64,000 nucleotides of DNA from positions 930,001 through 994,000 of the forward strand of contig NZ_JACIEF010000002.1 in NCBI RefSeq assembly GCF_014196715.1. Direction: 5' to 3'. Shown one piece after another: positions 28,199-39,988 of the stretch. The notes beneath the pieces were generated by a model. The model was not told where the DNA came from, ran no database searches, and was given only the letters and a program-made list of their open reading frames with translations. The stretch's first letter is position 1. Each line of letters opens with the position of its first letter. The DNA comes from Pedobacter zeae (lineage in GTDB: Bacteria > Bacteroidota > Bacteroidia > Sphingobacteriales > Sphingobacteriaceae). The translations under genes were made by a program, and so were the position numbers.

Positions 28199-30145
28199 AT
28201 GAAATTTAATCAATTAACCAAAATATATGGCCTGTTTTTTTTACTGGCATTAACCGCCTGCAAAAAATATGGCTATGAAATTCCTGATGGTTATCCCGAT
28301 AATTCGCAGAATGTGGCCGAAGGAACCATCGATACCAATATGAAGGTAATCGATAAATCGATGTATGCAAAAGCAAGGGTATTTCCGGGTTTGGTAGATC
28401 AGTCGGAGCCAAGAGTAAAAGATGCGCAATTTACCCTCGATCTTAACTTTACCGATCAAACTGCTCAAAACTTAAGAATTTCGGTAGCGCCATCACCACA
28501 ATATAGCACCGGTTACTATGCAGCTCCCGGTGAGCTGATTAAAATTGTTGTTCCGGCAGGGGTAGATGGTTTAACCGTACAGATTGGTGCGCATACTGAT
28601 GACCTTGGAGGTAAATCTCCGCTCTTGCGCGATCCGGTAATTTACAACAGAAAGCAATTGGTTTCAGGCGTTAATTATATCCGGAATTTGTATGGCGGCC
28701 ACATTTATATCCTGGCATCTTTTGCTTATCCAAACCCGGTTACATTTACCATAACGGGTGCGGTGGTTTCGCCGGATTTTATTTTAGGGCAAACTACTGA
28801 TGCAGAGTGGGTGGCAAAGGTTAAAGCTTCGCAAGTACCCTGGTTAGAATTAAGGGCCAAACGTGTTATTTTTACCATTCCGAGAGACAAAGTAATTGCA
28901 ACCTTTAATTCAAGCGAACCATTTACAAACCCAACAGCGGTATTTACCAGGTGGAATGATGTTTTTGATCTGGATTATAACGCCTGGATGGGCCTGTCTG
29001 ACAATGCGCCTGATGTAAGAGACCGTAGTCCGCAAAGTCAGTGGAGGGGAATATTGGACATCCAACTATCAGCGGGTTATGGGCACTCTGGTTTCCCGTT
29101 TGTAGGTTTAAACGACTCGTATTGGTTTGCCAGTTTTACCAGTTTAAACTCAATTACTACCAGTTCCGGACAATGGGGTACCTATCATGAATTTGGTCAT
29201 AACTGTCAACAAGGTAAGGTATGGAGCTGGAGTACGCTGGGCGAAACCACCAATAATCTATTCAGCTTTAAAGTGGCCAACCGGATCGGTGCCAATTATA
29301 ATATTTTGCATCCGTCAGTTTCAAGCGGTTTCCCACAAGCCATTACTTACGCAAGCGGTACCGGTACTAAAAACTTTGATACTGACGCAGCCATGAATGA
29401 TCCATTTAAACGAATGACGCCTTTTGTTCAGATTTTTGAAAAATACGGTTATGACGCTATGACTTATTTATACACTGAAGCCCGTCATGCGCCGCGTTTA
29501 AATACCAGCGACATTACGATGCATAATTTCGTTTACGAAAAACTTTCTGATTATGCTAAAACCGATCTATCGCCATTTTTTGGTGCATGGGGTATCCTGA
29601 TTAGCGATGCAGTGGTAGCAAAGGTTAATGCGAAGTACCCGCTTTTAAAAACGCCTTTGTGGACTTATAATCCTTTAAATAAAACAGGTGGTACGGGTAC
29701 CATTACCTATAATACAACGGTTGTATCAGTAAGTTCAGTGCAATCAGGCGATGGAACAACCGCTGCATTGGTTGATGGTATCGTTTCAGCAGCATCTTAT
29801 TGGCATTCAAATTATGGCACGGCTACATCAACCAATACGTTAGGCTATCCAATAAATATTGTATTGGGTACAGGCTCCCCGGTTCCGATTCCGGTAAAAG
29901 GTGTAACTTTTGCACAACGGCAAAACAATAGTGCAGGCTATGTTAAAGACGTGGAAATTTTTACGAGTACCGATAATGTGAATTTCACCAGTGTAGGTAC
30001 TACTACCTTGCCACAAAATACTGCCGTATATAATTTTAATTTCCCAGGTGGTGCTGTGAGCACTAAATATGTTAAAGTGGTGATCAAAAGCGGGGCAAAT
30101 GCTACATACGCGAACTTGTCAGAATGTAATTTAATTAAACCTTAA
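28199..30145 (+). CDS. M60-like (enhancin/peptidase M60) metallopeptidase with C-terminal binding domain
   Basis: 648 residues with a lipobox (LTAC, then KK). The gluzincin motif HEFGH is at residues 330-334 with a third zinc ligand candidate Glu349 in 'GETTNN', matching HExxHx(8-28)E of the M60-like family, which cleaves mucin-type O-glycoproteins. An N-terminal 'YYAAPGELIKIVVPAGVDGLTVQIGAHTDDL' region matches the usual accessory domain. The last 150 residues ('GDGTTAALVDGIVSAASYWHS...VKYVKVVIKS') look like an F5/8-type C galactose-binding module. It indicates a glycoprotein rather than a pure polysaccharide substrate. Confidence 0.93.
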   Translation: MKFNQLTKIYGLFFLLALTACKKYGYEIPDGYPDNSQNVAEGTIDTNMKVIDKSMYAKARVFPGLVDQSEPRVKDAQFTLDLNFTDQTAQNLRISVAPSPQYSTGYYAAPGELIKIVVPAGVDGLTVQIGAHTDDLGGKSPLLRDPVIYNRKQLVSGVNYIRNLYGGHIYILASFAYPNPVTFTITGAVVSPDFILGQTTDAEWVAKVKASQVPWLELRAKRVIFTIPRDKVIATFNSSEPFTNPTAVFTRWNDVFDLDYNAWMGLSDNAPDVRDRSPQSQWRGILDIQLSAGYGHSGFPFVGLNDSYWFASFTSLNSITTSSGQWGTYHEFGHNCQQGKVWSWSTLGETTNNLFSFKVANRIGANYNILHPSVSSGFPQAITYASGTGTKNFDTDAAMNDPFKRMTPFVQIFEKYGYDAMTYLYTEARHAPRLNTSDITMHNFVYEKLSDYAKTDLSPFFGAWGILISDAVVAKVNAKYPLLKTPLWTYNPLNKTGGTGTITYNTTVVSVSSVQSGDGTTAALVDGIVSAASYWHSNYGTATSTNTLGYPINIVLGTGSPVPIPVKGVTFAQRQNNSAGYVKDVEIFTSTDNVNFTSVGTTTLPQNTAVYNFNFPGGAVSTKYVKVVIKSGANATYANLSECNLIKP

Positions 30146-30154
30146 AACGCCTTT

Positions 30155-31858
30155 ATGAAAACGAACAATAAAATATTCAATATGCTTCTTGGAGTTTGCA
30201 TTATGGGCATATTGGGGTATACCAGTTGCAAAAAATATGCTAACCCTCCGGCTATATATGAAGAATTAAAACCACTTACTGCCGGTCAGCGTAAAATCTT
30301 GGTCATCAGTATCGATGGCCTAACCGGGACTGAGTTGCAAACTATTGCACCAACCAATATTGCAGCGCTGCAGAAAAACGCTAAATATTCATATAATACT
30401 TTAAAAACAGCTTCTGATGCAGCAGGCTGGGTATCGATGTTAACCGGTACCAGTTTTGTGAAACACCAGATCAGTACCGACAATTTTGAACGTGCAGCAG
30501 GCTCGGGTATTGATGAACATGCCCCTATCGTATCTTACCGTAATGTATTTGATTATATAACACAATATAAATCGGTAAAAACGGCTTTAGTTACCCCATG
30601 GGCTAATTTGCGGAATTACATGAAAAATGCAGATTTTGCTCCGGCGGTAACAACTGATATAGCCGTTAAAGACAGCACGGTGAGCATTTTGAATAACCAG
30701 GCTGGTTTAGGCGTTATATTTGTAAACTTTAGAGAGGTTGAAGCAGCTGGAGCGAATGGAGGATATGTTGCCTCTAATGCTAATTATAAAAATGCAATTG
30801 TTAAAGCTGATGAATATGTTGGTAATATTTTAACGGCTTTAAAAGCAAGAAAGAATTATCCGGGTGAAGATTGGTTAGTGATATTAACCAGTAATCATGG
30901 AGGCAGCAGTGCCAATCCAACTAATGGCTTTACTTTAGTTTACAATCCTGCATTTAAACCATTTGAATTAAAGAAATCTGGCTTTAACCCGGTACTCTTT
31001 AGTACAAATACCTCCAGGGCCGTTACACCTGATGACAAAGGGCTTTACGATGTGGGCGATACCAAAAGTATCACCGTGCAGATGGAAACAAAATTTAACA
31101 GCACCAATATAAACTATCCTACATTTTTCAGCAAAAGCACCAATTTAAGCGGTTCCAGCATTACAGGATGGCAATGGGGACACTACGGCGACTCGTGGTC
31201 GGTTACTGTCGGGGGAACATCAAATGGAGGTTCCGGAAAATTACAGGTAAACGCAACCACTGCGCCAGGAACCAACTGGCACACTTTAACCATGAGTATT
31301 AATACAACGGTAAATACACAGGGAGCTGCCACTGCCCGAACCCTTAAGTTATATGTTGACGGAAATTTGGAAGCAACCAGTGATATATTATCGCGAAAAA
31401 GTTTAACTACGAGTGAATTACTTCGAATCGGCCATAGAACAGGAGATACCGATACACCAACACCATTTTACGGAGCCAACCTGGCATTTTTTAACGTAGC
31501 ATTAAGCGATGCGGTGATAAAAGCAAACATTGGCCTTAAGGATATAACCCAGCATCCTAATTATGCCAACTTAATAGGATTTTGGCCTATGGATGAAGGA
31601 ACTGAGGGTACTTTCTTTAATAAGGCACCTGTTGGCTACAATATGTCACTTTCCGGGGTATACAGCTGGGCAAATTTGGGAGCATTATATCCACCAGGTA
31701 CAACACCTGAGCCCATCACCTCAAATTTATCTATCCCATCAACAGTGAGCGATGTTTCTGCTTTAGCATTGTATTGGATGAAAATTAATATCCTGCCCGA
31801 TTTTAGTTTCGATGGCAAACCTTACCTTAAAAACTTCGAATTAGAATTTTTGAAATAG
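30155..31858 (+). CDS. Phosphodiesterase-fold/LamG lipoprotein 2, probably inactive (DUF4983-like)
   Basis: 567 residues with lipobox YTSC and KK, parallel in layout to the 26448 protein: a phosphodiesterase-like domain ('RKILVISIDGLTGTELQTIAPTNI'), then LamG-like ('NWHTLTMSINTTVNTQGAATARTLKLYVDG' over two strands). Here SDHG is 'SNHGG', which keeps the His but not the Asp; the D..GH site reads 'EVEAAGANGG'. It is the last gene before the terminator at 31883. The two copies flank the M60-like gene. Binding rather than hydrolysis is the inferred role. Confidence 0.85.
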   Translation: MKTNNKIFNMLLGVCIMGILGYTSCKKYANPPAIYEELKPLTAGQRKILVISIDGLTGTELQTIAPTNIAALQKNAKYSYNTLKTASDAAGWVSMLTGTSFVKHQISTDNFERAAGSGIDEHAPIVSYRNVFDYITQYKSVKTALVTPWANLRNYMKNADFAPAVTTDIAVKDSTVSILNNQAGLGVIFVNFREVEAAGANGGYVASNANYKNAIVKADEYVGNILTALKARKNYPGEDWLVILTSNHGGSSANPTNGFTLVYNPAFKPFELKKSGFNPVLFSTNTSRAVTPDDKGLYDVGDTKSITVQMETKFNSTNINYPTFFSKSTNLSGSSITGWQWGHYGDSWSVTVGGTSNGGSGKLQVNATTAPGTNWHTLTMSINTTVNTQGAATARTLKLYVDGNLEATSDILSRKSLTTSELLRIGHRTGDTDTPTPFYGANLAFFNVALSDAVIKANIGLKDITQHPNYANLIGFWPMDEGTEGTFFNKAPVGYNMSLSGVYSWANLGALYPPGTTPEPITSNLSIPSTVSDVSALALYWMKINILPDFSFDGKPYLKNFELEFLK

Positions 31859-31882
31859 TAGTTAGTTTAGTTAATGAGAACC

Positions 31883-31911
31883 TTGCCACCGGTTGGTGGC
31901 AATGGTTTTTT
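31883..31911 (+). terminator. Intrinsic terminator of the SusCD locus
   Basis: TTGCCACC and GGTGGCAA form an 8-bp perfect stem with a GGTT loop, followed by TGG and six T residues. It lies 25 bp after the last gene's stop codon. The rest of the 359-bp gap to the GH2 gene holds a CAAACGTTTG site and no gene. Confidence 0.9.
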
Positions 31912-32132
31912 ATTAATGAGAATAGGAGGCGGGAGATCGCCTTTTCCGGAAGACTTTTTCAGCCGATCCGGCAATCTTATCACCGTGAGTTACAGCGATC
32001 GTGCTTTAATATTATTCCTGTACCCCGCATACCGGCTATTTTAATATCCCGTCAAAAACATAGCCTTCTCCATTCCTTAATGGCCAAAACAGTAAAAACC
32101 ATTACTCAACCAATCGTAACATCTTTAAAGCT

Positions 32133-32142
32133 CAAACGTTTG
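32133..32142. promoter_or_regulatory. CAAACGTTTG palindrome, site 3
   Basis: Exact copy of the 10-bp palindrome found upstream of the SusCD locus, here 76 bp upstream of the GH2 gene and followed by CGC as at site 1 (CAAACGTTTGCGC in both). This supports joint control of transport and hydrolase units. Confidence 0.65.
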
Positions 32143-32202
32143 CGCTGAAACATTTTTACCATTATCACCCAATCATCAGTAATTTGGGTGTACAAAACCT
32201 AA

Positions 32203-35382
<3,180 letters not shown>

Positions 35383-35392
35383 CATAGGTAGT

Positions 35393-35478
35393 TCGTCATT
35401 CCCAACCTGATTCGGGATTTTAATGCTTTAGCCAGGTTTATATATTGCATTAAGACTGCCACTTTCTTGGGAATGACG
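35393..35478. repeat. 86-bp dispersed repeat with 12-bp terminal inverted repeats, copy A
   Basis: CGTCATTCCCAA at 35394-35405 is the exact reverse complement of TTGGGAATGACG at 35467-35478. The interior (CTGATTCGGGATTTTAATGC...GCATTAAGA) matches copy B at 49911-49996. The element lies between the GH2 and GH27 genes. Confidence 0.85.
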
Positions 35479-35526
35479 AATGCTATTTTTTTAATTAAAT
35501 TAACATTACCTAACCAAAACAAAAAA

Positions 35527-36729
35527 ATGAAATTTATCAGAATATGCTTTGTGCTTTTGTTATTTACACAGGCTGCATTGGCGCAGGAAACTAAATTAGC
35601 CACAACACCGCCTATGGGCTGGATGAGCTGGAACATCATGTCAGAAAATCCGAACGAAAAGGATATTAAAGAAATGGCCGATGCCATGATCAGCAGTGGT
35701 ATGGTAAAAGCCGGTTATCAGTATATTTTTTTAGATGATTGCTGGCAGGGAGGCCGCGATAATAAAAATAACATTATTCCCAACCCTAAGAAATTCCCAT
35801 CAGGTATTAAAGCATTAGCCGATTATTTGCACAGTAAGGGCATGAAGCTGGGTATTTATTCGGATGCCGCTCCTTTAACCTGTGGCGGTTACACCGCAAG
35901 TTTGAACTTCGAAGATCAGGATGCCAAAACCTTTGCGTCGTGGGGGATAGATTACCTCAAATACGATTATTGTAATGCACCTGAGGATGTAGAAACCGCT
36001 AAAACAAGATATGGAAAAATGGCCCGGGCCTTACGTAATTCAGGTAGGGCTATCGTATTGGGGATTTGCGAATGGGGACCGCGCGAGCCCTGGAACTGGG
36101 GTGCACAGGTTGGTGGACAAAGCTGGCGAACCACTTACGATATCAGGGATAAATGGCTGGATATAGAAGGTAAAGGAGGCGTTGGTATTTACAATGTGGT
36201 TGATAAAATGGCCGGACTGGCCAGTTTCTCTGGCCCCGGTAAATGGAATGATGGCGATATGCTGGTGGCAGGTTTACATGGTGCCAAGGGGCCATCTTCG
36301 GCTTTTAAAGGTGTAGGTTGTACCAAAGCTGAATACCAGAGTCAGATGAGTTTATACAGCATGCTCAATTCACCATTGTACGCCAGCTGCGATATCCGCA
36401 AAATGGATGATGAAGCCAAAACCATTTTTACCAATACGGAAATTATTGCTTTAAATCAGGATGCTTTGGGCAAACAAGCCGAACGCAAAATTAAAACCGA
36501 TATCTGGGATGTTTTTATCCGTCCGCTGGCTGATGGCGATTTTGCTATTGCGATCTTAAATAAATCCGCATCAACACAAAAGGCCAAGGTAAACTTTGCA
36601 GATTTAGGCTTAACGGGCAAATACGAGTTAAAAGACCTGTGGCAACATCAGGTTATCGGCAAAAATAACAAGTGGACAGGTGAGGTAACTGCCCACGAAA
36701 CCAAAGTTTTCCGCTTAAAAAAGGGTTAA
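35527..36729 (+). CDS. Glycoside hydrolase family 27, alpha-galactosidase-like
   Basis: The start at ATG 35527 gives a signal peptide (MKFIRICFVLLLFTQAALAQ); the longer frame from 35467 reads through repeat A. 400 residues. 'PPMGWMSWN', 'YIFLDDCWQGGRD' and 'GIYSDAAPLTCGGY' are GH27 landmarks. The nucleophile is Asp147 in 'YLKYDYC' and the acid/base Asp205 in 'SWRTTYDI'. C-terminal antiparallel beta domain present. Predicted to release alpha-linked galactose (or GalNAc, since GH27 covers both), which fits glycoprotein substrates. Confidence 0.95.
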   Translation: MKFIRICFVLLLFTQAALAQETKLATTPPMGWMSWNIMSENPNEKDIKEMADAMISSGMVKAGYQYIFLDDCWQGGRDNKNNIIPNPKKFPSGIKALADYLHSKGMKLGIYSDAAPLTCGGYTASLNFEDQDAKTFASWGIDYLKYDYCNAPEDVETAKTRYGKMARALRNSGRAIVLGICEWGPREPWNWGAQVGGQSWRTTYDIRDKWLDIEGKGGVGIYNVVDKMAGLASFSGPGKWNDGDMLVAGLHGAKGPSSAFKGVGCTKAEYQSQMSLYSMLNSPLYASCDIRKMDDEAKTIFTNTEIIALNQDALGKQAERKIKTDIWDVFIRPLADGDFAIAILNKSASTQKAKVNFADLGLTGKYELKDLWQHQVIGKNNKWTGEVTAHETKVFRLKKG

Positions 36730-36764
36730 CCTCCCTCAAATACCGAACAATAAAATTAAACACA

Positions 36765-38288
36765 ATGAACCAAACATCAATCAAATCAGCACTCACACTT
36801 ACGCTCCTAGCAGCTGGGCTGGCTACTTTTGCTCAGGATGTAGCAAAAGATCCGGCAACTATTGTTATCTCGCCCGAACACACCCTTTCAAAAAACGATA
36901 CTGAGTTTAGAAAAGCCATAGCCAAATGGAGCGATGAAACCTTAAAAAGTACCGATTATAAAAGCATTAAGGCGCAGCCATCGGCCAATATCTTCCCTGG
37001 GGCTGTAAAAGAGGGCTTCCGGTTTATCAATAAAACGGTAACTATCGAACATAAAAAAATGGCCGATAGCCTGGTAGCAATTGTATCAACACTGGGCTAT
37101 TCGGGTTACGATAATGCCACCATGTACAGCACCGGTTTGTATGCCAAAGCTGGCGAATACATCGAAATTGATGTGCCTAAAAATGCCGATGTAAACGAAA
37201 TGGAAGTACAGATCGGAGCACATAGTGATCGTTTAAACTACTGGGTAGCCGGTAAAGAAGATTGGCGCAGGATGCCCATTATCACCAAAAAACAAAAGCT
37301 CGTCATTGGTAAAAACAGGTTAGCCTCGCCTTTTGGAGGTTTAATTTACATTGATGTTAAGCCACAGGCGGCAAGCAGAAAAATTGATCTCAAAATTAGC
37401 CATGCGGTAGCTGCACCACTTTTTGTTTTGGGGAAGAGCACACAAAGCGAGTGGGAAAACCAGTTAAAAAACAATAAAGCGCCATGGGGCGAAATGGCTA
37501 CTGAAAATGTGATTTTAACCCTGCCTGATAGCGTATTGCAAACCATTAAAAATCCTGAAGAAGTGCTTAAGTTGTGGGATTTAGTTGTATTGGGCGAGCT
37601 CGACCTGGCCAACATGCCTGCCCCGTTTTATCGCGCCCAACGTATGGTTCCGGATGAGCATATCGGAGGAGGTTACATGCACAGTGGTTATCCGATCATG
37701 ATTCACCATTCGCCTTCCAAACACATGCTTTCTAATGAAATTATGGCTAACCCGGAGTTATTGATGAAGCCGAGCAAAGGCGGCGCAAACTGGGGCTTTT
37801 TTCACGAAATAGGGCATAACATGCAAAACCTGAACTGGGTTTTTGGCGGTACAACAGAGGTAAGCAACAACTTCTTCTCCCTGTACATGTTCGATCGGTT
37901 AATGGGCGGAAGGGATGATTCGCACACGGGTGTATCGAGCGCCAACACGCAGAAAATGATGAAAAAATACTTCGCAGAAGGCGCCGATTACGAAAAGTGG
38001 AAAAAAGATCCGTTTTTAGGGCTGATCATGTTTCGCCAGATGCAGGAGGGTTTTGGATGGGAGAACTTTAAAGCCTTCTTTAAAGAGTATCAAAAAATTG
38101 GTCCATCCATTGATCAGCTTAACGACCAGCAAAAACGAGATTTATGGGCAAAAACCTATTCGAATATTGTAAAGCGTAACCTTGCTCCATTTTTTATTAC
38201 CTGGGGTGTGGGGATTAGCGAACAAACGCAAAAGGAACTGGCAGGTTTGCCTGCATGGAAACCTTTCAATTTCCCGCCCGTAAATTAA
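36765..38288 (+). CDS. M60-like metallopeptidase 2
   Basis: 507 residues with a signal peptide (cleavage near LATFAQ). HEIGH at residues 347-351 and Glu365 in 'GGTTEVSNN' give the M60-like zinc site. 'LYAKAGEYIEIDVPKNADVNEMEVQIGAHSD' is the same accessory region as in the 28199 protein. It lacks the C-terminal carbohydrate-binding extension of that paralogue, so it is a shorter, non-lipidated form. It follows the two galactosidases by 35 bp. Confidence 0.93.
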   Translation: MNQTSIKSALTLTLLAAGLATFAQDVAKDPATIVISPEHTLSKNDTEFRKAIAKWSDETLKSTDYKSIKAQPSANIFPGAVKEGFRFINKTVTIEHKKMADSLVAIVSTLGYSGYDNATMYSTGLYAKAGEYIEIDVPKNADVNEMEVQIGAHSDRLNYWVAGKEDWRRMPIITKKQKLVIGKNRLASPFGGLIYIDVKPQAASRKIDLKISHAVAAPLFVLGKSTQSEWENQLKNNKAPWGEMATENVILTLPDSVLQTIKNPEEVLKLWDLVVLGELDLANMPAPFYRAQRMVPDEHIGGGYMHSGYPIMIHHSPSKHMLSNEIMANPELLMKPSKGGANWGFFHEIGHNMQNLNWVFGGTTEVSNNFFSLYMFDRLMGGRDDSHTGVSSANTQKMMKKYFAEGADYEKWKKDPFLGLIMFRQMQEGFGWENFKAFFKEYQKIGPSIDQLNDQQKRDLWAKTYSNIVKRNLAPFFITWGVGISEQTQKELAGLPAWKPFNFPPVN

Positions 38289-38355
38289 ACCTCATTTTTA
38301 AATAAAATAATCAAAAAGGACAGTAAGCCTGTGGGGTTTTAGTGGGTATTGCTCA

Positions 38356-38378
38356 AAAACCTCATGGGTTTTCTTTTT
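38356..38378 (+). terminator. Weak candidate terminator after the galactosidase unit
   Basis: AAAACC, a TCATG loop and GGTTTT are followed by CTTTTTG. The stem is only 6 bp, and an alternative pairing with GTGGGGTTTT just upstream is possible. Confidence 0.4.
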
Positions 38379-38425
38379 GTAGCGTTTTTATTTTGATTTC
38401 CGTTTTAGGTGAAATTAAACAAACG

Positions 38426-38818
38426 ATGAAACGGACGCTATTTATTTTAACTTCAACTGTACTGATTATGAGTTTAATGTTGGCTTGTAAAGACCGCATC
38501 GAGACGAGGCAAAATGCAGATCAGGCTGAACTCGAAAATCTTTATCTAGAAATTGAAAAATTAGCGAAACAATTCACTTGCGAAAATGCCAGCGAATGGA
38601 AATATACTGCCATAGGCGCTAAAGCCTGTGGAGGTGCCGCTGGCTACATTGCCTATTCCATTAAAATTGATGAAAGCAGTTTCCTGAAAAAAGTAGAACA
38701 ATACACAAAGCTGCAGGCCGATTTTAATAAAAAATATGGGGTATTTTCTGATTGTGCACTGGTGATACAGCCAAAAAGCGTTACCTGCGATAACGGAAAG
38801 CCAAAATTTACCTACTAA
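38426..38818 (+). CDS. Small lipoprotein of unknown function
   Basis: ATG 38426 gives a 130-residue protein with a lipoprotein signal (MKRTLFILTSTVLIMSLMLAC, acylated Cys21, then KD). The longer frame from 38342 would bury this signal. The mature part has 'ELENLYLEIEKLAKQFTCENASEWKY' and four further cysteines (CENAS, ACGG, DCAL, TCDN), possibly two disulfides. Family not recognised. A decayed copy of its 5' region lies at 38929-39077. Confidence 0.75.
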   Translation: MKRTLFILTSTVLIMSLMLACKDRIETRQNADQAELENLYLEIEKLAKQFTCENASEWKYTAIGAKACGGAAGYIAYSIKIDESSFLKKVEQYTKLQADFNKKYGVFSDCALVIQPKSVTCDNGKPKFTY

Positions 38819-38863
38819 CCAGTGGGTAGCAGATATTCTTATCTGCAATGATTAAAGTTTTAG

Positions 38864-38893
38864 AGTCAGATGGAAACATCTGACTTCATTTTA
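38864..38893 (+). terminator. Hairpin terminator after the small lipoprotein
   Basis: AGTCAGATG, a GAAA tetraloop and CATCTGACT form a 9-bp perfect stem, followed by TCATTTTATT. A second hairpin (GCAGATA, TTCT, TATCTGC) precedes it at 38829-38846. Confidence 0.65.
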
Positions 38894-38928
38894 TTAAGTT
38901 CAACATGGTAGATTAGATTTTAATTGCG

Positions 38929-39077
38929 TTGTAGCGTTTTTAACCTGGTATCCGTTTTAGGATAAATTAACCAAATAAATTAAACGCATGCTCTATATAT
39001 TAACCTCCATTGTACTGATTGTAAGTTTAACCTGGGGCCATAAAGATGGCGATGAACCCATGAAAAACAACGATTGA
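38929..39077 (+). pseudogene. Decayed partial copy of the small lipoprotein gene
   Basis: The sequence from TTGTAGCGTTTTTA onward, then CCGTTTTAGG and a start at ATG 38988, parallels the 5' region of the 38426 gene. The open frame is only 29 residues (MLYILTSIVLIVSLTWGHKD...) and ends at 39077. It keeps the signal-like helix (ILTSTVLIMSL in the intact copy, ILTSIVLIVSL here), but the lipobox Cys is replaced (LAC to WGH) and the mature domain is missing. Confidence 0.65.
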
Positions 39078-39105
39078 TTGAAGTCGATCATCAACCAATC
39101 GAACC

Positions 39106-39732
39106 TTATTTAAGATGTTCCTTCATAAAAACCTGGGGATTATAAAACCTGTCGTTCAGTTGCGTATTGTTAAAAGTTAACCAACTTGCACAGCCATAAT
39201 CATCAAATTTCTTCCTGATTTCCAAATGAAGGTGATGGTAATCGCCACCATATTTTTTGCTTTCCTGTGGTGTAAATAACCTGGCCAGCTTGGTGTTCTG
39301 ATCCACCAGCTGACCATTGCTTACATAAACTTCTTTCAGGTGTTTGTAAGAAGTAAACATAAATTGCCCGTTTGGTAATTTATGTTTTACCACTACCGTA
39401 CGCTGGTTTTCACCCAAATGAACAGAGCAAACAATTCCATTCGCCATGGCATAAACAGCAACCAGTTTTGCCTTGGGTAGAGCAGGGTTAATGTCTATGG
39501 CTGTATGGATATGTCCTTTAACATAACTATCACGATGATCACCAAAAATGCTGATAATTTTAATATTGCTGATCTTTTTACGGTTGGCTACATCAAATGG
39601 AAGATACCATTGATCGGCTGTTTTCGTCGGAGCAGCATCCGTATAATAAGGTTTCCAGCGGTCGCGGTCTTTTTCAATGGTTGGAGTTTCGAATAAGAGG
39701 GATGATAAAAAGAGAAACAGTAAGGTTTTCAT
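39106..39732 (-). CDS. M23-family (LytM/lysostaphin-like) metallopeptidase
   Basis: 208 residues with a signal peptide (MKTLLFLFLSSLLFETPT). The zinc-site elements are 'FGDHRDSYVKGHIHTAIDI' (HxxxD type) and 'YHHLHLEIRKKFDDYG' (HxH), the M23 pattern; in most M23 proteins the first motif is HxGxD, here HTAID. Predicted to cut peptidoglycan cross-links or to act as an envelope scaffold in the periplasm. Monocistronic, convergent with the small lipoprotein. Confidence 0.82.
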   Translation of the reverse strand: MKTLLFLFLSSLLFETPTIEKDRDRWKPYYTDAAPTKTADQWYLPFDVANRKKISNIKIISIFGDHRDSYVKGHIHTAIDINPALPKAKLVAVYAMANGIVCSVHLGENQRTVVVKHKLPNGQFMFTSYKHLKEVYVSNGQLVDQNTKLARLFTPQESKKYGGDYHHLHLEIRKKFDDYGCASWLTFNNTQLNDRFYNPQVFMKEHLK

Positions 39733-39849
39733 GCCGGGAGTAATTTATAGGTCAAGATAATGATTTTATTGATGTAAACTATTTTTTTAGTTTAAAGAAT
39801 GGTATCGTTATTCGAAGAAAGAACGACTGAGATGTGATCTCCTAAAAAA

Positions 39850-39910
39850 GTCGTCATCCCGACTGAAGCAAAGCGGAATAAACAAGGTGGCAGATGATAA
39901 CATCTGCCAC
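39850..39910. repeat. GTCGTCATCCCGACTG repeat and 10-bp hairpin
   Basis: GTCGTCATCCCGACTGAAGC at 39850 belongs to the dispersed family also seen at 10190. Directly after, GTGGCAGATG (39887-39896), an ATAA loop and CATCTGCCAC (39901-39910) form a perfect 10-bp stem. It lies downstream of the siderophore synthetase on the other strand and could help terminate it, although the T-run there is weak. Confidence 0.6.
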
Positions 39911-39988
39911 TGAAATGAGCCATTAATCTGTTTGGTTGAAGCGTCATCCGGATTTATCCAAAGTCAGCTGTTGCCAGCTGCCCTCGCA

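Noticed and set aside
38342..38425. 28-residue N-terminal extension of the small lipoprotein
   Set aside because: It would bury the lipoprotein signal sequence and reads through a probable terminator.
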